64,000 nt of DNA. Origin: Arenicola marina. Its lineage: Eukaryota > Annelida > Polychaeta > Arenicolidae. This document shows positions 30,976 to 42,660 of this stretch, in pieces. The DNA is taken from NCBI GenBank assembly GCA_964019135.1, contig OZ025248.1:72608119-72672118 (forward strand), in the 5' to 3' direction. Below the pieces are notes generated by a model. That model had not been told where the DNA came from, did no database searches, and was given only the letters and a program-made list of their open reading frames with translations. How positions within the stretch are numbered: the stretch's first letter is position 1; every line of letters begins with the position of its first letter. The translations under genes and the position numbers were made by a program.

Positions 30976-31373
30976 TTCGAACTGTTGTCCACGACTTCCC
31001 CTTGTATTCGAATCAAGTAAATCATTTGACCAGAAAATAAGAAATAAATGCATTCGATGATATCAAATCTTTATTTTCTTATGTATGATATAATTGTTGT
31101 TCTTCCGTTACTTTATACTTGGTTAACGTACGTAAGATTACTGGCTTGAGGATATTCTTCGGAGTCATGATAACTGCTCCTGTCATGTGACCAATTTCCT
31201 GAGACACTGGAATGATTAGAGTAATGAGCGCGAGGCAATTTTACGCTATAAGCCATCTCGTGCACAATTGTCTGGATTTTAAGTTTGGCCAATGACTGCT
31301 TATATGGCCGCAACTCACGCAAAGCGGGTTCTAAACTACGAAAAAAATACGTTATGTGATCGTCTTGTTTTCG

Positions 31374-32306
31374 TTACTTCGCTGGTGGAGTCGGCATAGG
31401 TTCACTTAGTTTTTCCGCGATTTTAAGCATCTTCTCCTCCACCCAATCTTGAGGCTTTCTCTTTCTCCTTCCTGCGACAATGGTCTTGCTTGCGCTAGTA
31501 ACGGGTCTGGCTGTCAGAGTCATTGCACCAGGTGCGCCATCGAACGTGGCTGGTGCATTGTCTTCATGGTCACCTTGGTCCTGGTCCACGTGGCCATCGC
31601 CCTCGTCGGAATTGTTATTTGTCTCTTGATCTAGTTTCAACTCTTCCTCATGATCACTGTCGACGTCTTCGTGATCCCGCAAGTTTGTGACAGTATTTCT
31701 CCCTTTGCATATATCTTCAAGAACAGCATAGACTTATAATGATTCAATACTTTAGTCATCAATTTTGTCGCATCCCCATTTTTTTGAGCTCACTGTCTTA
31801 TCATGTCTAGTGAAGGCATCCCGCAAATTGTGCCATTTTGTCTTGCATTCATGCACTAGAAAAGCAAAAGATACAGATCACCACGATGTTTATATAGGAA
31901 TTTCTGACATATGTTAGACAGGTCAGAACAAGTTAGCCCCAAAACTGTTATTGAGGATTATAATCGAAAAAACTTTTGTTGGTTGACTACAGGTTATCTG
32001 TGGACCCTGAATGTTTATACTGTCCCACACTGTAAGTGCCTCTTGACACAAGCAAATTTACCAAACCATGAGTATTATATCTTGTATCGCGGGTGGCATG
32101 GCGACATAAATTATAGAGACGAGCACTCGTGTACGACACGGTCTTATAGACATGCACTGACCTGGCATGTCGATTGATGATGAGATTGCTAGCCAGTCAT
32201 TTTCCTTCCTTCGATTGTCCTTATAATGGCAATTAGCAGAGTTGTACAACAGGTCAAATTTTGCACCTCGAGTATCAGTTTTTCGTCCAGGAGTGTGCTG
32301 CGACAA
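31374..32306 (-). pseudogene. MADF-domain (Myb/SANT-like) partner gene of the Harbinger element
   Basis: On the minus strand an upstream exon encodes YKDNRRKENDWLAISSSIDM with donor GCCAG|GTCAGT near 32160. The next exon begins after CTTTTCTAG near 31857 and encodes VHECKTKWHNLRDAFTRHDK, joined in phase 1; together these form a MADF domain. The frame then breaks in a run of seven A, with a second shift further on. The acidic tail (DVDSDHEEELKLDQ) and a basic C-terminal part (AGRRKRKPQDW) follow, ending at 31374. MADF proteins assist Harbinger transposases in DNA binding and nuclear import. Confidence 0.7.
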
Positions 32307-32659
32307 ATGACGGTGAACGAGTCCGACGCGATTTTATAGAGCAAATTCTATTCCGTGCCGTCCCGGTGCAAGCGTACGCGCGCAGTATGCAGAGTTGTGC
32401 TTAAAAGCATGAGTTCTATAATAAACGGTCGGCGTGGAATTCGGTCGGTCGCATTAAAATCGGTCGGTCGGAGGCGGTGTGTAGGGCCCTTTAGTCATGC
32501 AAGAAACAGATGAATAGTCCATGAGCCAAGGCCCAAAATTTGGGTCATCGGTACCATCCGAGGGCGCGACTGTGGATCATGATTTTTGGGAAGGTATACA
32601 TCTCTAGAGATGATAAATGGCTGATAGCATTGCCGCACTGACAGCTTTCGCTATGTAAT

Positions 32660-32780
32660 CGTTATGAGCATTCAACGTCATCAGATATTGCCCCATAAGG
32701 CCATTTTCGACACGAGACATTGGGGCCGCCTTAAAATGGTCGTGCGACATGGAGACTTAGCGACAAGCAACAAGGGCGAC
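32660..32780 (+). repeat. dispersed CGACA-rich repeat family, copy 3
   Basis: Contains TTTTCGACACGAGACATTGG, GGCCGCCTTAAAATGG and GACTTAGCGACAAGCAACAA. It leads directly into the 21-bp array, which may have grown out of its CGACAAG motif. Confidence 0.65.
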
Positions 32781-32782
32781 AA

Positions 32783-32950
32783 GTCTACTCCGACAAAACA
32801 CAAGTCTACTCCGACAAACCACAAGTCCACTCCGACAAACGACAGGTCTACTCCGACAAACCACAAGTCTACTCCGACAAACCACAAGTCTACTCAGACA
32901 AACGACAGGTCTACTCGGACAAACCACAAGTCTACTCAGACAAACGACAT
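32783..32950. repeat. 21-bp minisatellite, ~8 copies
   Basis: The unit is TCTACTCCGACAAACCACAA + G with AACGACAGG variants. The period is a multiple of three, so both strands appear open (STPTNHK-type peptide repeats). This is an artefact of the repeat. Confidence 0.9.
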
Positions 32951-33219
32951 AGCCTAGTCCCTTATCGACTCGACGTAAGGTTCTCTCCAAGCCCCCCCCC
33001 CCCCCTTGTCCATGCCCGATTCTGCACCCGCCCAACAACACTCTCCATCGTCGTAATACCTTAAAGGACAGGGCTGCGCCATCGCTTCCTATGGTCGTTT
33101 GCCTGCATCCCGTTACACACGGCTAAAGCTGTCCTTCGATGCATAAGTAACCATTGAATTGAATACGTATGTCAGAAGTGCAGGAATCTTTGAAAGGGGT
33201 GGCACAATAAAAAAAATTA

Positions 33220-33430
33220 GGCCGGGTGGGGGGAGGGGGGACTGAACTCTTGAGACCGGGGGGTGGCACGCTGATAAATTCTTAAGACCGGGGGGACGGG
33301 GGGCTGAGCAAAATTGCGACCAAGGGGGCCATTATTTTTTTGACGACCGGGGGGTGGCACAGAATTTGAAACGGGGGGTGCACAGATATACGTTAGGGTC
33401 TGAAAGGGGGGCACGTGACTCCTGGCCCCC
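33220..33430. repeat. G-rich degenerate tandem repeat
   Basis: Four to five irregular units contain GACCGGGGGGTGGCAC or GACCGGGGGG and TTGAGACC/TTAAGACC. C-rich on the minus strand. Confidence 0.7.
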
Positions 33431-33759
33431 CTCCCCCCTGCCCCATGGACGCGCTCATGTTTAATATATGAACAGTTTATAAACCCGAATGCCGCTGCTT
33501 TGTGAGTGACTGTCAGTGTCAGGCGAGCCAAAGTGTTGTGTGGGGTTATCCCAGTCCTATGAGGTAATAATCATCCTCAATCGCCTGTCTGCGCACACGG
33601 TATCTATAAAGTGACAGCCTTCCATACTTTCAACCAAATACTATGTGTGATAGGGTTGTGTGTAAGTAGGAGTGTCGTGCTATCCCCCAATGAATGTCAG
33701 TTACTTTAGAGGAGTGCTAATTTGTTAATGGGCGCATTTCTGGGCCGGTGTGGCATGCG

Positions 33760-33860
33760 ATTCTGCACCCCCGTGAGATTTTGCACCCCGGGGACGCATT
33801 ATGATGTTACCGTGCCATGAGATAGTGCACCCCCGTGAGATTGTGTACCCCTCGCCAGAA
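33760..33860 (-). repeat. GGGGTGCAAAATCTCAC motif copies
   Basis: CCCCCGTGAGATTTTGCACC and CCCCCGTGAGATTGTGTACC (+) are reverse complements of the motif that forms part of the 97-bp array at 36-38 kb and also occurs at 45.75 kb. Confidence 0.6.
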
Positions 33861-34105
33861 AAACATCTATGGCGGACCATTCCAATATTTATGACAAATA
33901 TACATATATGGCAGACCATTCAACTATTTATTCCCGCCTTTTAGATTAATGGAAATGTTACACCGGCCGGTTTATCTTGCCACATTCCAAAATTGTCCAG
34001 TATCGAAGCGTGATTTTGCTCCCATAAAACAATGGCGGATGGGGATTATTACGATTATTTTATTTTATTTTATTATTTTTATAATATCATGCAAATGTAT
34101 AATAC

Positions 34106-35836
34106 AAGGTGTGATATCCCTTTTTTTTCCCAAAATATCAGGTTTAAAGTGCAATTTAGAGAAAACAGAAGCCATCTGGATTGGATCTAATGCAAGCAAC
34201 TGTCCCGGAACTTTAAAAGTCAAATGGTGTAAAACTCAGTGTTTCTCTACATTAGGAATAGTTTTCACTTTAGACGAATATGAGATGGCAACTTTAAATT
34301 TAGGCTCAAAGCTTGAGTCTCTCAAAAAGTGTCTTAACCTCTGGCAAATGCGTGAATTAACTCTAATAGGTCGAATCTTAGTATTGAAATCCCTGGCACT
34401 GTCGAAGCTAACATATATAGCAACGAACATGTATCTACCAACCCAAACAATAAATGAAATTCAGAGTGTAATAAATTTGTTCCTGTGGAAAAACTCAACA
34501 CCTAAAGTTAAATTACAAGTTATGGCTCAGCCAATAAATGAAGGAGGCTTGAAAGCTCCTATCTATATTAACCAAGTTAAATCACTCAGATTAAGTTTTA
34601 TTAAGAGAATTTGCAATGATGAAAAGAAAGCATGGAAGGACTGCGCACAGACTTTCTTTCCATATATACTAATGAATGATTTATTTAACACCAGATGCGC
34701 GGTTCCTGCCTCGTTTTTAAATGATTTACCAATGTTTTATAAAGAACTTGTTCTCTTCTGGGCTGAGTTAAAGTCAAAGAAGGCCCCTGTTACAAAAAGC
34801 GAAATTTTATCCGAGTCGCTATGGTTTAATCCGTTTATTAAAATAAATGGCAATACAGTGTTTTATGAGAATTGGTACAGCAAACGCGTCAAGACTATAC
34901 ATGACCTCATTGGCGGTGATAATTTGCTGCTCTCAGATGACCAGTTAAGGTTGAGATATGGAGTACATTTTCACCTTTTAGAATACTATGGCCTGAGGTC
35001 AGCTATACCCCGCAGTTGGAAGATAGCCCTCCAAGGTGGAGAAAGAATAGGCTCGATAAATCTGAATTGTGAAACAGAATACACATGTAGAAGTATTTAT
35101 TGGAAACTCACTCCGAAACCAATAACTATTATACAGCGCAATAAATGGATGGAAATGTTTAGTTCTTCAGAAAATGAATGGTCTAATTACTGTTTATTAC
35201 CTTTTAAAAATAGTTTTGAGACCAAATTACAGTCGTTTCAATTCTCTGTACTATATAGGTTTGTACCATATAAGAGCCGGCTGCATAAAATGGGATTGGT
35301 AGACAGCAACATCTGTGACTATTGCTCGGAAATCGACACCATAACACACAGATTTGTGCAATGGCCTGTGGTAAAACGTTTCTGGAATTGTTTTGTGCAC
35401 TGGTGGGAAAATATAATTAAGGACAGGATCGATCTGTCGGAAAAACGAATAATTCTAGGTGATGGGACGGACAATTATACATTAAATAACTGCTTGTTGC
35501 TTGGAAAACATTTTATTCATACACAGAAATGCAAGACCCAACCAATCAGCTTCCCTGGGTTTAAGGTAATCTTGCAGTACCATATTCTTATGGAGAAACA
35601 CATCCTACTAATGAGAGGGCAGGCAAATATATTTCAAGAAAGATGGGGTGTCTTTTTTCAGCCTCCTTCATCTGAGTCCTAGTTTAATTTAATTTATCAA
35701 GCTCAAGTAAATGGTGTATGTGTTATGCTATCGTCAACTGTGCAACGACGTTCTGTAACAAAACTGTATTGGAACAATATTGTATGACTATCATTTCAAC
35801 GAAAAAAAAAAAGAAAAAAAAAAGGTGTGATATCCC
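34106..35836 (+). mobile_element. 5'-truncated LINE insertion with 15-bp target-site duplication
   Basis: AAGGTGTGATATCCC occurs at 34106-34120 and again at 35822-35836, directly after an A-rich tail (35803-35821). The body between is a severely 5'-truncated non-LTR element. Truncation plus A-tail plus long target duplication indicates target-primed reverse transcription. Confidence 0.9.
34121..35682 (+). pseudogene. LINE ORF2 C-terminal part (RT thumb to zinc-binding tail)
   Basis: The frame is open to the stop at 35682. It starts inside the reverse transcriptase at SGLKCNLEKTEAIWIGS and continues with the thumb block WQMRELTLIGRILVLKSLAL then LSKLTYIATNMYLP, INLFLWKN, and GGLKAPIYINQVKSLRLSFI. 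The C-terminal CDYCSEIDTITHRF then VVKRFWNCF is the zf-RVT-type motif of L1/Tx1-like LINEs. The catalytic YADD, endonuclease and ORF1 are absent because of truncation. The open frame upstream of 34121 is host sequence, not part of the element. The tail is intact, suggesting a young insertion. Confidence 0.85.
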
Positions 35837-35925
35837 GAAAACATAGCAGTATATTTTAGCAGTCAGTGTAGGTACCTTGTGAATTCAAGCAAGTCGTGTA
35901 ACTAAGCAAGTCATAAATAAACAGT

Positions 35926-37813
35926 AGCCCTGGCTCTAAGATATCGGTAGGGGTGCAAATTCCCACAGGAGAAGTAGTATCCATGACTACTGAGATTCGG
36001 TACCACCCTCACCCTGCGATATATAGCGTACGGTAGCCCTGGCTCTAAGATATAGGTAGGGGGTGCAAATTCCCACAGGAGAAGCAGTATCCATGAGATT
36101 CGGTACCCCCCTCCCCCTGCGATATATAGCATACGGTAGCCCTGGCTCTAAGATATAGGTAGAGGGTGCAAATTCCCACAGGAGAAGCAGTATCCATGAG
36201 ATTTGGTACCCCCCCCCCGCGATATATAGCATACGGTAGCCCTCTCATTAAGATATCGGTAGGGGGTGCAAATTATCATAGGAGAAGCAGCATCCATGAG
36301 ATTTGGTACCCCCCTGCGATATATAGCATACGATAGCCCTCTCACTAAGATATCGGTAGGGGGTGCAAATTCTCACAGGAGAAGCAGTATCCATGAGATT
36401 CGGTACCCCCCTGCGATATATAGCATACGGTAGCCCTCTCACTAAGATATCGGTAGGGGGTGCAAATTCTCACAGGAGAAGCAGCATCCATGAGATTTGG
36501 TACCCTCCTGCGATATATAGCATACGGTAGCCCTGGCTCTAAGATATCGGTAGGGGTGCAAATTATCATAGGAGAAGCAGCATCCATGAGATTTGGTACC
36601 CTCCTGCGATATATAGCATACGGTAGCCCTCTCACTAAGATATCGGTAGGGGGTGCAAATTCTCACAGGAGAAGCAGTATCCATGAGATTCGGTACCCCC
36701 CCCCCTGCGATATATAGCATACGGTAGCCCTGGCTCTAAGATATCGGCAGGGGGTGCAAATTCTCACAGGAGAAGCAGTATCCATGAGATTTGGTACTCC
36801 CCCCCCCCCCTGCGATATATAGCATACGATAGCCCTGGCTCTAAGATATCGGTAGGGGGTGCAAATTCTCACAGGAGAAGCAGTATCCATGAGATTTGGT
36901 ACCCCCCTGCGATATGAAGCATACGGTAGCCCTCTCAATAAGATATCGGTAGGGGGTGCAAATTCTCACAGGAGAAGCAGTATCCATGAGATCTGGTACC
37001 CCCCTGCGATATATAGCATACGGTAGCCCTGGCTCCAAGATATCGGTAGGGGGTGCAAATTATCATAGGAGAAGCAGTATCCATGAGATTTGGTACTCCC
37101 CACCCCCCCCTGCGATATATAGCATACGATAGCCCTGGCTCTAAGATATCGGTAGGGGGTGCAAATTCTCACAGGAGAAGCAGTATCCATGAGATTTGGT
37201 ACCCCCCTGCGATATATAGCATACGGTAGCCCTGGCTCTAAGATATCGGTAGAGGGTGCAAATTCTCACAGGAGAAGCAGTATCCATGAGATTCGGTATC
37301 CCCCTGCGATATATAGCATACGATAGCCCTGGCTCTAAGATATCGGTAGGGGTGCAAATTCTCACAGGAGAAGCAGTATCCATGAGATTCGGTACCCCCC
37401 CCCCCTGCGATATATAGCATACGATAGCCCTGGCTCTAAGATATCGGTAGGGGGTGCAAATTATCATAGGAGAAGCAGTATCCATGAGATTCGGTACCCT
37501 CCTGCGAAATATAGCATACGGTAGCCCTGGCTCTAAGATATCGGTAGGGGGTGCAAATTATCATAGGAGAAGCAGTATCCATGAGATTCGGTACCCCCCT
37601 GCGATATATAGCATACGGTAGCCCTCTCACTAAGATATCGGTATGGGGTGCAAATTATCATAGGAGAAGCAGTATCCATGAGATTCGGTACCCCCCTGCG
37701 ATATATAGCATACTGTAGCCCTCTCACTAAGATATCGGTAGGGGGTGCAAATTCTCACAGGAGAAGCAGTATCCATGAGATTCAGTACCCCCCTGCGATA
37801 TATAGCATACGGT
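35926..37813. repeat. ~97-bp minisatellite, ~19 copies
   Basis: The unit contains GATATATAGCATACGGTAGC, CCT(GG/CT)CTCTAAGATATCGG, TAGGGGGTGCAAATTCTCAC and AGGAGAAGCAGTATCCATGA, then GATTCGGTACCCCCC of variable C length. Variants (TCTCACAGG/TATCATAGG; GGCTCTAAG/TCTCACTAAG) are shuffled between units. The overlapping minus-strand open frames (YRRGVPNLMDTASPV-type) are artefacts. Confidence 0.95.
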
Positions 37814-38315
37814 TGTTGGGGCCCAAAACGTCCGACTGCCCAAAACATCCTACATACCTAGGAACAAACTGACAGTTACATTTGACGTTGCGCTCTTACA
37901 CAGTCTGCCGATATAAAGCCATGATCAGCTCGTTTTGTAGCCCTGATTCGTTAGCGATATACGAATAACATTGAGGTTTTATGAGAAGCTGGGGAGGGAA
38001 GGGGGGGGGGCGGACGTGTGAGCTTCAGTATGGGAACGGTGCGTAACAAGGCACGGAAAAAGCGTTAGCAATACTTTACAGGCTTGGCCTCTTTGCTCGT
38101 TATAGGACTTGTCACACCCTCCGGACCTAGATCTACCCATTAAAACAATATGTATTGCGAGATTAGGAGGGTACGAAACAAATCTGGGGACATATTTATT
38201 CTTTGATTATCGTGTTGTGCTTGGACAAAAATCGGCGTCTAACTGTGCATTGTGTTATAGGTGTGAAAGTCATGATTCTGGCCTGTTTTGGGCAGTCGGA
38301 CGTTTTGGGTTCTCA
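37814..38315. mobile_element. 502-bp inverted-repeat element inserted in the 97-bp array
   Basis: A perfect 25-bp inverted repeat (37822-37846 and 38285-38309, beginning CCCAAAACGTCCGACTGCCC) lies just inside ends that differ slightly. The array word CATACGGT is present on both sides (37806-37813 and 38316-38323), an 8-bp target duplication as made by hAT-type transposases. There is no coding capacity; this is a non-autonomous element. Confidence 0.8.
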
Positions 38316-38373
38316 CATACGGTAGCCCTGTCACTAAGATATCGGTAGGGGGTGCACATTCTCACAAGAGAAG
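38316..38373. repeat. last partial 97-bp unit, displaced by the insertion
   Basis: CATACGGTAGCCCTGTCACT then AAGATATCGGTAGGGGGTGC continues the array on the far side of the inserted element. Confidence 0.9.
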
Positions 38374-38659
38374 CCGTGAGGAGACCGGGGCTAGTTCGGC
38401 CAGTTTTCACTAAAATTGATCTTTAGGCCATTATTTCCTAGCTAGGAAGCCATGTTACTTCTGATATAATATGTACATATCTCGGCTAAGACACTGGCAT
38501 TATTTTACAGTTGTGGATTGTTTACCAACAACATAATTTAACACCAAAGGCACTATGGTTTAGGCAACAAAATGAAAAGTAGACAGTGAAAATAACTGTT
38601 TTCCGAAAAAGTTTCAAACGGCGTGCCATGCAAGATAGGGTGGGTAGATGCATTTATGC

Positions 38660-39181
38660 TTAGCTAACGTGAAATCTTTTGCTGGCAAGTAACACCGTCT
38701 GCGACTCCGTCAGGTACAACCCATCCACCAGGACCACCGCACTACTCTCGGCCTCTGAGTTAACGGCCTTCAGGCAGTTCCAATCAATGTGGTAGTAGTA
38801 ATGCCTCCAGGAGTGGTGGTGGTAGCCAAGAGCCTTGCTGTAGAAGGGATTGTTCTCGTATCTCCTCACTACAAGGGTATCGTCAACCTCATGTGCCTGG
38901 AATCCGCCCTTGCAGCCCTGACACCGTTTGACCCGTTTGCTGGGTTTAGTGACGGTGTAGGTCGAGGACGATGTCACGGGCTGGGGCTTGGCCCGGTTGA
39001 GACGCCTTCCACCGCTTGTTTCCCCCTCGTGCTTGCGGTTGTGGGATGGTGGGGGTGCTGGGCATTGTCCGCCGGGCGCCACTGGATGACTCGGTTGATC
39101 GCAGTTTAAGCACAAGAAACCTGGTTGTGAGCTGTCCAGGCACCTTGCGTGGAACCAGCGTATGCACTGGACGCATTTGAT
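38660..39181 (-). CDS. terminal exon: PHD-like zinc motif plus transposon-associated Cys/His domain
   Basis: The minus-strand acceptor CATCGTTTCAG lies before 39181 and the frame is open to a stop at 38660 (about 173 codons). The N-terminal part, IKCVQCIRWFHARCL then GFLCLNC, is the second half of a PHD-type finger. A basic, proline-rich linker follows, then RCQGCKGGFQ, VVRRYENNPFYSK and YYYHIDWNCLKA. I know that CxGC...YYH...C pattern mainly from transposable-element-encoded proteins. The exon lies downstream, on the same strand, of the integrase-derived exons at 40.5-43.2 kb and may be the C terminus of that gene. This link is inference. Confidence 0.6.
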   Translation of the reverse strand: MKCVQCIRWFHARCLDSSQPGFLCLNCDQPSHPVAPGGQCPAPPPSHNRKHEGETSGGRRLNRAKPQPVTSSSTYTVTKPSKRVKRCQGCKGGFQAHEVDDTLVVRRYENNPFYSKALGYHHHSWRHYYYHIDWNCLKAVNSEAESSAVVLVDGLYLTESQTVLLASKRFHVS

Positions 39182-39339
39182 CTGAAACGATGTACGGCGC
39201 AATTATAATATTCGTGATATTAAAGCTTATATAGTAATCCCGAGGTATAAACCACAAGTTTAGTTGTCTAATTCAAGAAGCATTTGCTGGGGCAGTGTCT
39301 GGAGAAACCCATGTGGCACGACATTTATTCTTCGTCTGT

Positions 39340-39520
39340 TCGTAATAGGCCAGGCTGGACTGCAATAAGGGGTCCAGAGTGGCTTTTTTTTCGACACGGC
39401 GACACGGCGATTTTTAAAATCGACAACGCGGCATTGGGGTTGTCTTAAAATCGACACGCGACACGGACCTTTTCTTAAAATCGACACGCGACATGTGCCC
39501 CCCCACCCCCCCTCAGGGGC
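39340..39520 (-). repeat. dispersed CGACA-rich repeat family, copy 4
   Basis: Contains TTTTTCGACACGGCGACACG, TTTAAAATCGACAACGCGGC and CTTAAAATCGACACGCGACA. It ends at a C-rich stretch (39498-39515). Confidence 0.8.
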
Positions 39521-39529
39521 CCTAATCTA

Positions 39530-40180
39530 GTGACTAACCTGATGTTTATTATTTACTAAGACTGATCAAAATACTAGTATAAAAGTTATTATATTAGATA
39601 TATTAAATAATCAGTTTAATATATAAGACACAATAATATTTTTGAATACAAATCCGTTGCAATTAGTCTTATCTTCCTTAGAAGGAGGTGTGGTGGGAAA
39701 CAGAACCTATAGTCCCTATGTCACATGGCAGGTAAAAAGGAAGCCACACTGCTATAGTAAAGTACTCGCGGGGATATCCGTACCATACGTTGCCGCGCCC
39801 CACTACTGAACCCAGTCGAGTTCGGTTTATAACAACACTTCTTCCAATCCATCTATGCAGAGAACAATAACACAAGCATCCGACCCCATCCCATCACATC
39901 CCCCACCCACCCACTACCAACAATACAGGTGGCACTGGACCATCAATAGTTATTCAATGCAAACAGGATAATTATGGGATTAGAAGGTGGTCCACTTTCG
40001 GGTACCAAGCCGGTTTAATTTGTTTTATCTGGTTATGTCTCGGGGTGAGGCACAAAGGACCAGAAGGGTAGGGGTGGTTGAAGGGGGGGGGGGGGTGCAT
40101 CTCCACATGAAGACATTATGATACTCTCGACATAGAAAGTGTGACGCTCAGTTTGGAGACTAAAGCAGCCTGAGTGAACA
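39530..40180. other. no gene seen
   Basis: AT-rich DNA, then a run of G at 40085-40096. Nothing supported. Confidence 0.5.
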
Positions 40181-40189
40181 TATTGAAGT

Positions 40190-40325
40190 AATCATCAAAA
40201 GTAATCATGATTACGATTACATTAGCAATGTAATCGATTACGATTACATTGCTTTTAAAAACAGTGTAATCGATTACGATTACTTGGAATATGTAATCGA
40301 TTACAATCGATTACGATTACTGATT
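40190..40325. repeat. clustered GTAATCGATTAC palindromes
   Basis: GTAATCGATTACGATTAC-like words occur at least four times, separated by CATTGCTTTTAAAAACA and TTGGAATAT. The 12-bp core GTAATCGATTAC is a perfect palindrome. It looks like a short mobile-element tip or a compound of TAAT-type homeodomain sites. Confidence 0.6.
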
Positions 40326-41514
40326 AAGACTACCCCATGTCTGGTCATGACGTTCAGTGAGTTATGGCCACATTGACATCTAATATGCGATGTCCCAATC
40401 TAACGGCTGCATTTGCAAACAACACTCATTTTCGCGTAGAAAGGGGTTAGCTCCTATATTGTTGTGGTGCGGTGGAAACATATCATCATCTCGCCGCTAA
40501 ACCAAGGATTTATTTCACTTACCTTGTTAACAAATTCCCTTCCTTGATCTGTTAATATGCAATGTGAAGCCCCGTGACGGTAGAAAATTTCCATCAGGCA
40601 CGAAGCAACTGATTCGGCAGTTTTATCTTTCAGTGGAAACGCTTCCACCCACTTTGTATAGTAATCAGTCGCTGTAAAGATGTATATACTTATTTCCAGC
40701 CGTCGTGGTTACCAGGGGTCCCATGAGGTCGACGCCTAGCATTTCCCATGGGCCAGCTACCAATTGACAGAAGAGGGGATGTTTTTATTTGATTAAGAAA
40801 GGGCGTGTTATGATCAGACAATTTACACTCGATTTATCTCCATTCTGTAATAGTGTCTTATGAGACATAGCAGTCATAGAAATGCTGTGTAAAAAGAATT
40901 AAACATTAATTCCCATTTATCCACGAATAATATGAAATGCTAATTTCTGTTTAAATGGCCAACAAGCATACCGTATTTCACGTTTATTTTCGAATATCAT
41001 GTCACATCATATATAGCAGTAACTGAGTCATTCTGCATCTGTTGGCTGGCATTTAGTTACAATTACTTTAATTTTATCTTCCATGAGCGACAAAAACCGC
41101 GAGGTGTGCATGAAGTCGTGTGTAGTGAACGTTTTGGCACGTTTAATTGTGTCAGAGGAATCGACCGTGAATTAATCTGCCAGTGGGTGTGTTTCCAGTA
41201 TGTATGCATGTGTAACTAATGATTGCACTATTATTTACAACCAGGGAACAATTACTAAATGTCCTCCTACCGTGCGAGCAACTTAGCTTTCCCCTGCCTA
41301 AGTAAAGAAATGACACATGTTTTGTCTCAAGGTTTGAATTTAGCACAATATTATGATATTTCACTCGCCGCGGAAAACGATTTTCATCTGTCGCTAATTG
41401 ATGATGATATAGGATAGGATTATCGGAATTCGGGGAAGATCGAAGAAAGACGTGGATTTCTAGGCGGTCTAACATGGTATAAGTTTACAAATATTTACAA
41501 ATTTGTATGAGGGG

Positions 41515-41590
41515 CCTTCCTGGTGTAGTCCTTAATTAGCGCACTAGACTGCAGATCAATAGCTCCTGGGTTCGTATCTTTTGCAATAAG
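41515..41590 (+). repeat. tRNA-derived SINE head
   Basis: CTGGTGTAGTCCTTAATTAG then CGCACTAGACTGCAGATC and the B-box-like GGGTTCGTATC. Same head as at 58.97 kb. Probably Pol III promoted in origin. Confidence 0.55.
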
Positions 41591-41599
41591 CGTTTATAC

Positions 41600-42660
41600 G
41601 GGCACGGGTGGATCTCGGGCGAGAGGGGGGGGGGGGGTAGGGGAGTTTCACTTACCCCCAACGTACCCCTTGGGAAGTTGAGCAAGTCTCGTTTTCGTAG
41701 ATGCCCCCCCTCCCCATCAAGCAAGGGGATGTTAAGTACATTAGTGGACACCCACGGCCGCGTTATTCTTTTTTACTCCCTGCCCCCCTCCCCACCCCCC
41801 CCTCCCGACACTCCCGGTCGCAAGGTTTCAGATAGCAGAGATCCCCCCCCACCCCCATTCTAAAATGCCTATATATCCGCCCTTGTAGGCGACATGCTAA
41901 ATTCGAATGAAACAATATCGCGTATTACATATCAGGCCACATATGTTGTCTAGGCCTGTATACTGTTTACTGACAAATATTCTTCCGTGAATCCATTGTT
42001 ATTCATGGGTAATTTTGGTGTATTGCACGAGTTAACATTTGTCAATGATGTTGGTGTATGAAGAAAACTGGTACAACACACGTTGACACACGTAATAGGT
42101 AAGTATCGAGTTATTATTTTCTTGGGTGGGTCATTGTTGTGACGGAAATATAATGACCCGCCCTGGTAAAATAATGGCCTCCTTCTGCGGCACAACACGA
42201 CTCTGATGAAACAATAGAAGCATGCAGTAACGGGTGTTAATTGATAGAGCTTGTTAAATAAAGTATCTTGCCCCTTGGTGCTACTAGTTTCTCTGTTATT
42301 GTATTTGCCGTAGCACGAGTTTTAAGCTGCTTAATGCATGACACTTGGCCACGGTCAGCTTATCTGATTTCTTAATCCGCCTGCCACCCACTTTCCGGGC
42401 CCTCCAGTCGTTCCCCAGTCTAACCCTGCAAACCGAACTTATCGGTCTCGCGACTAACTAAACGCGTCTTTGAACGAAAACTTATAGGCACTACGAGTCA
42501 ATAGGCAACAATCATTATTAATTGACAGAATGTAATTGTTTGATGTATCTAAGTTTGCGGACAGTAGATGTCGGAGGTAATTTTGTTACTGCCAATGTTC
42601 CGCCAAGCAGAAAATTTATTATTTTTAAGTATCCGCAAATTTACGTGGTATAAGGTTATT
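41600..42660. other. no gene seen; G- and C-runs
   Basis: A G-run at 41625-41637 and C-rich patches at 41704-41860. The open frames there are compositional. Confidence 0.5.

Larger units (their letters stand above)
30232..32490. mobile_element. degenerate PIF/Harbinger DNA transposon
   Basis: The ends are inverted copies: left AGGTCGCTACACACCGCG then TCCGATCGACCGATTTTAAT; right (reverse complement) AGGGCCCTACACACCGCC then TCCGACCGACCGATTTTAAT. Three-base flanks are TAA (left) and TTA (right), close to the family's TWA target. Inside are a transposase relic (+) and a MADF-domain gene relic (-), the usual two-gene set of PIF/Harbinger. Confidence 0.85.

Noticed and set aside
33949..34120. N-terminal extension of the LINE ORF
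   Set aside because: It lies outside the target-site duplication at 34106-34120, so it is host sequence joined by chance to the truncated ORF.
35911..37848. Overlapping minus-strand ORFs in the 97-bp array
   Set aside because: Staggered frames over a tandem repeat with variable C-runs; no start context or domain.
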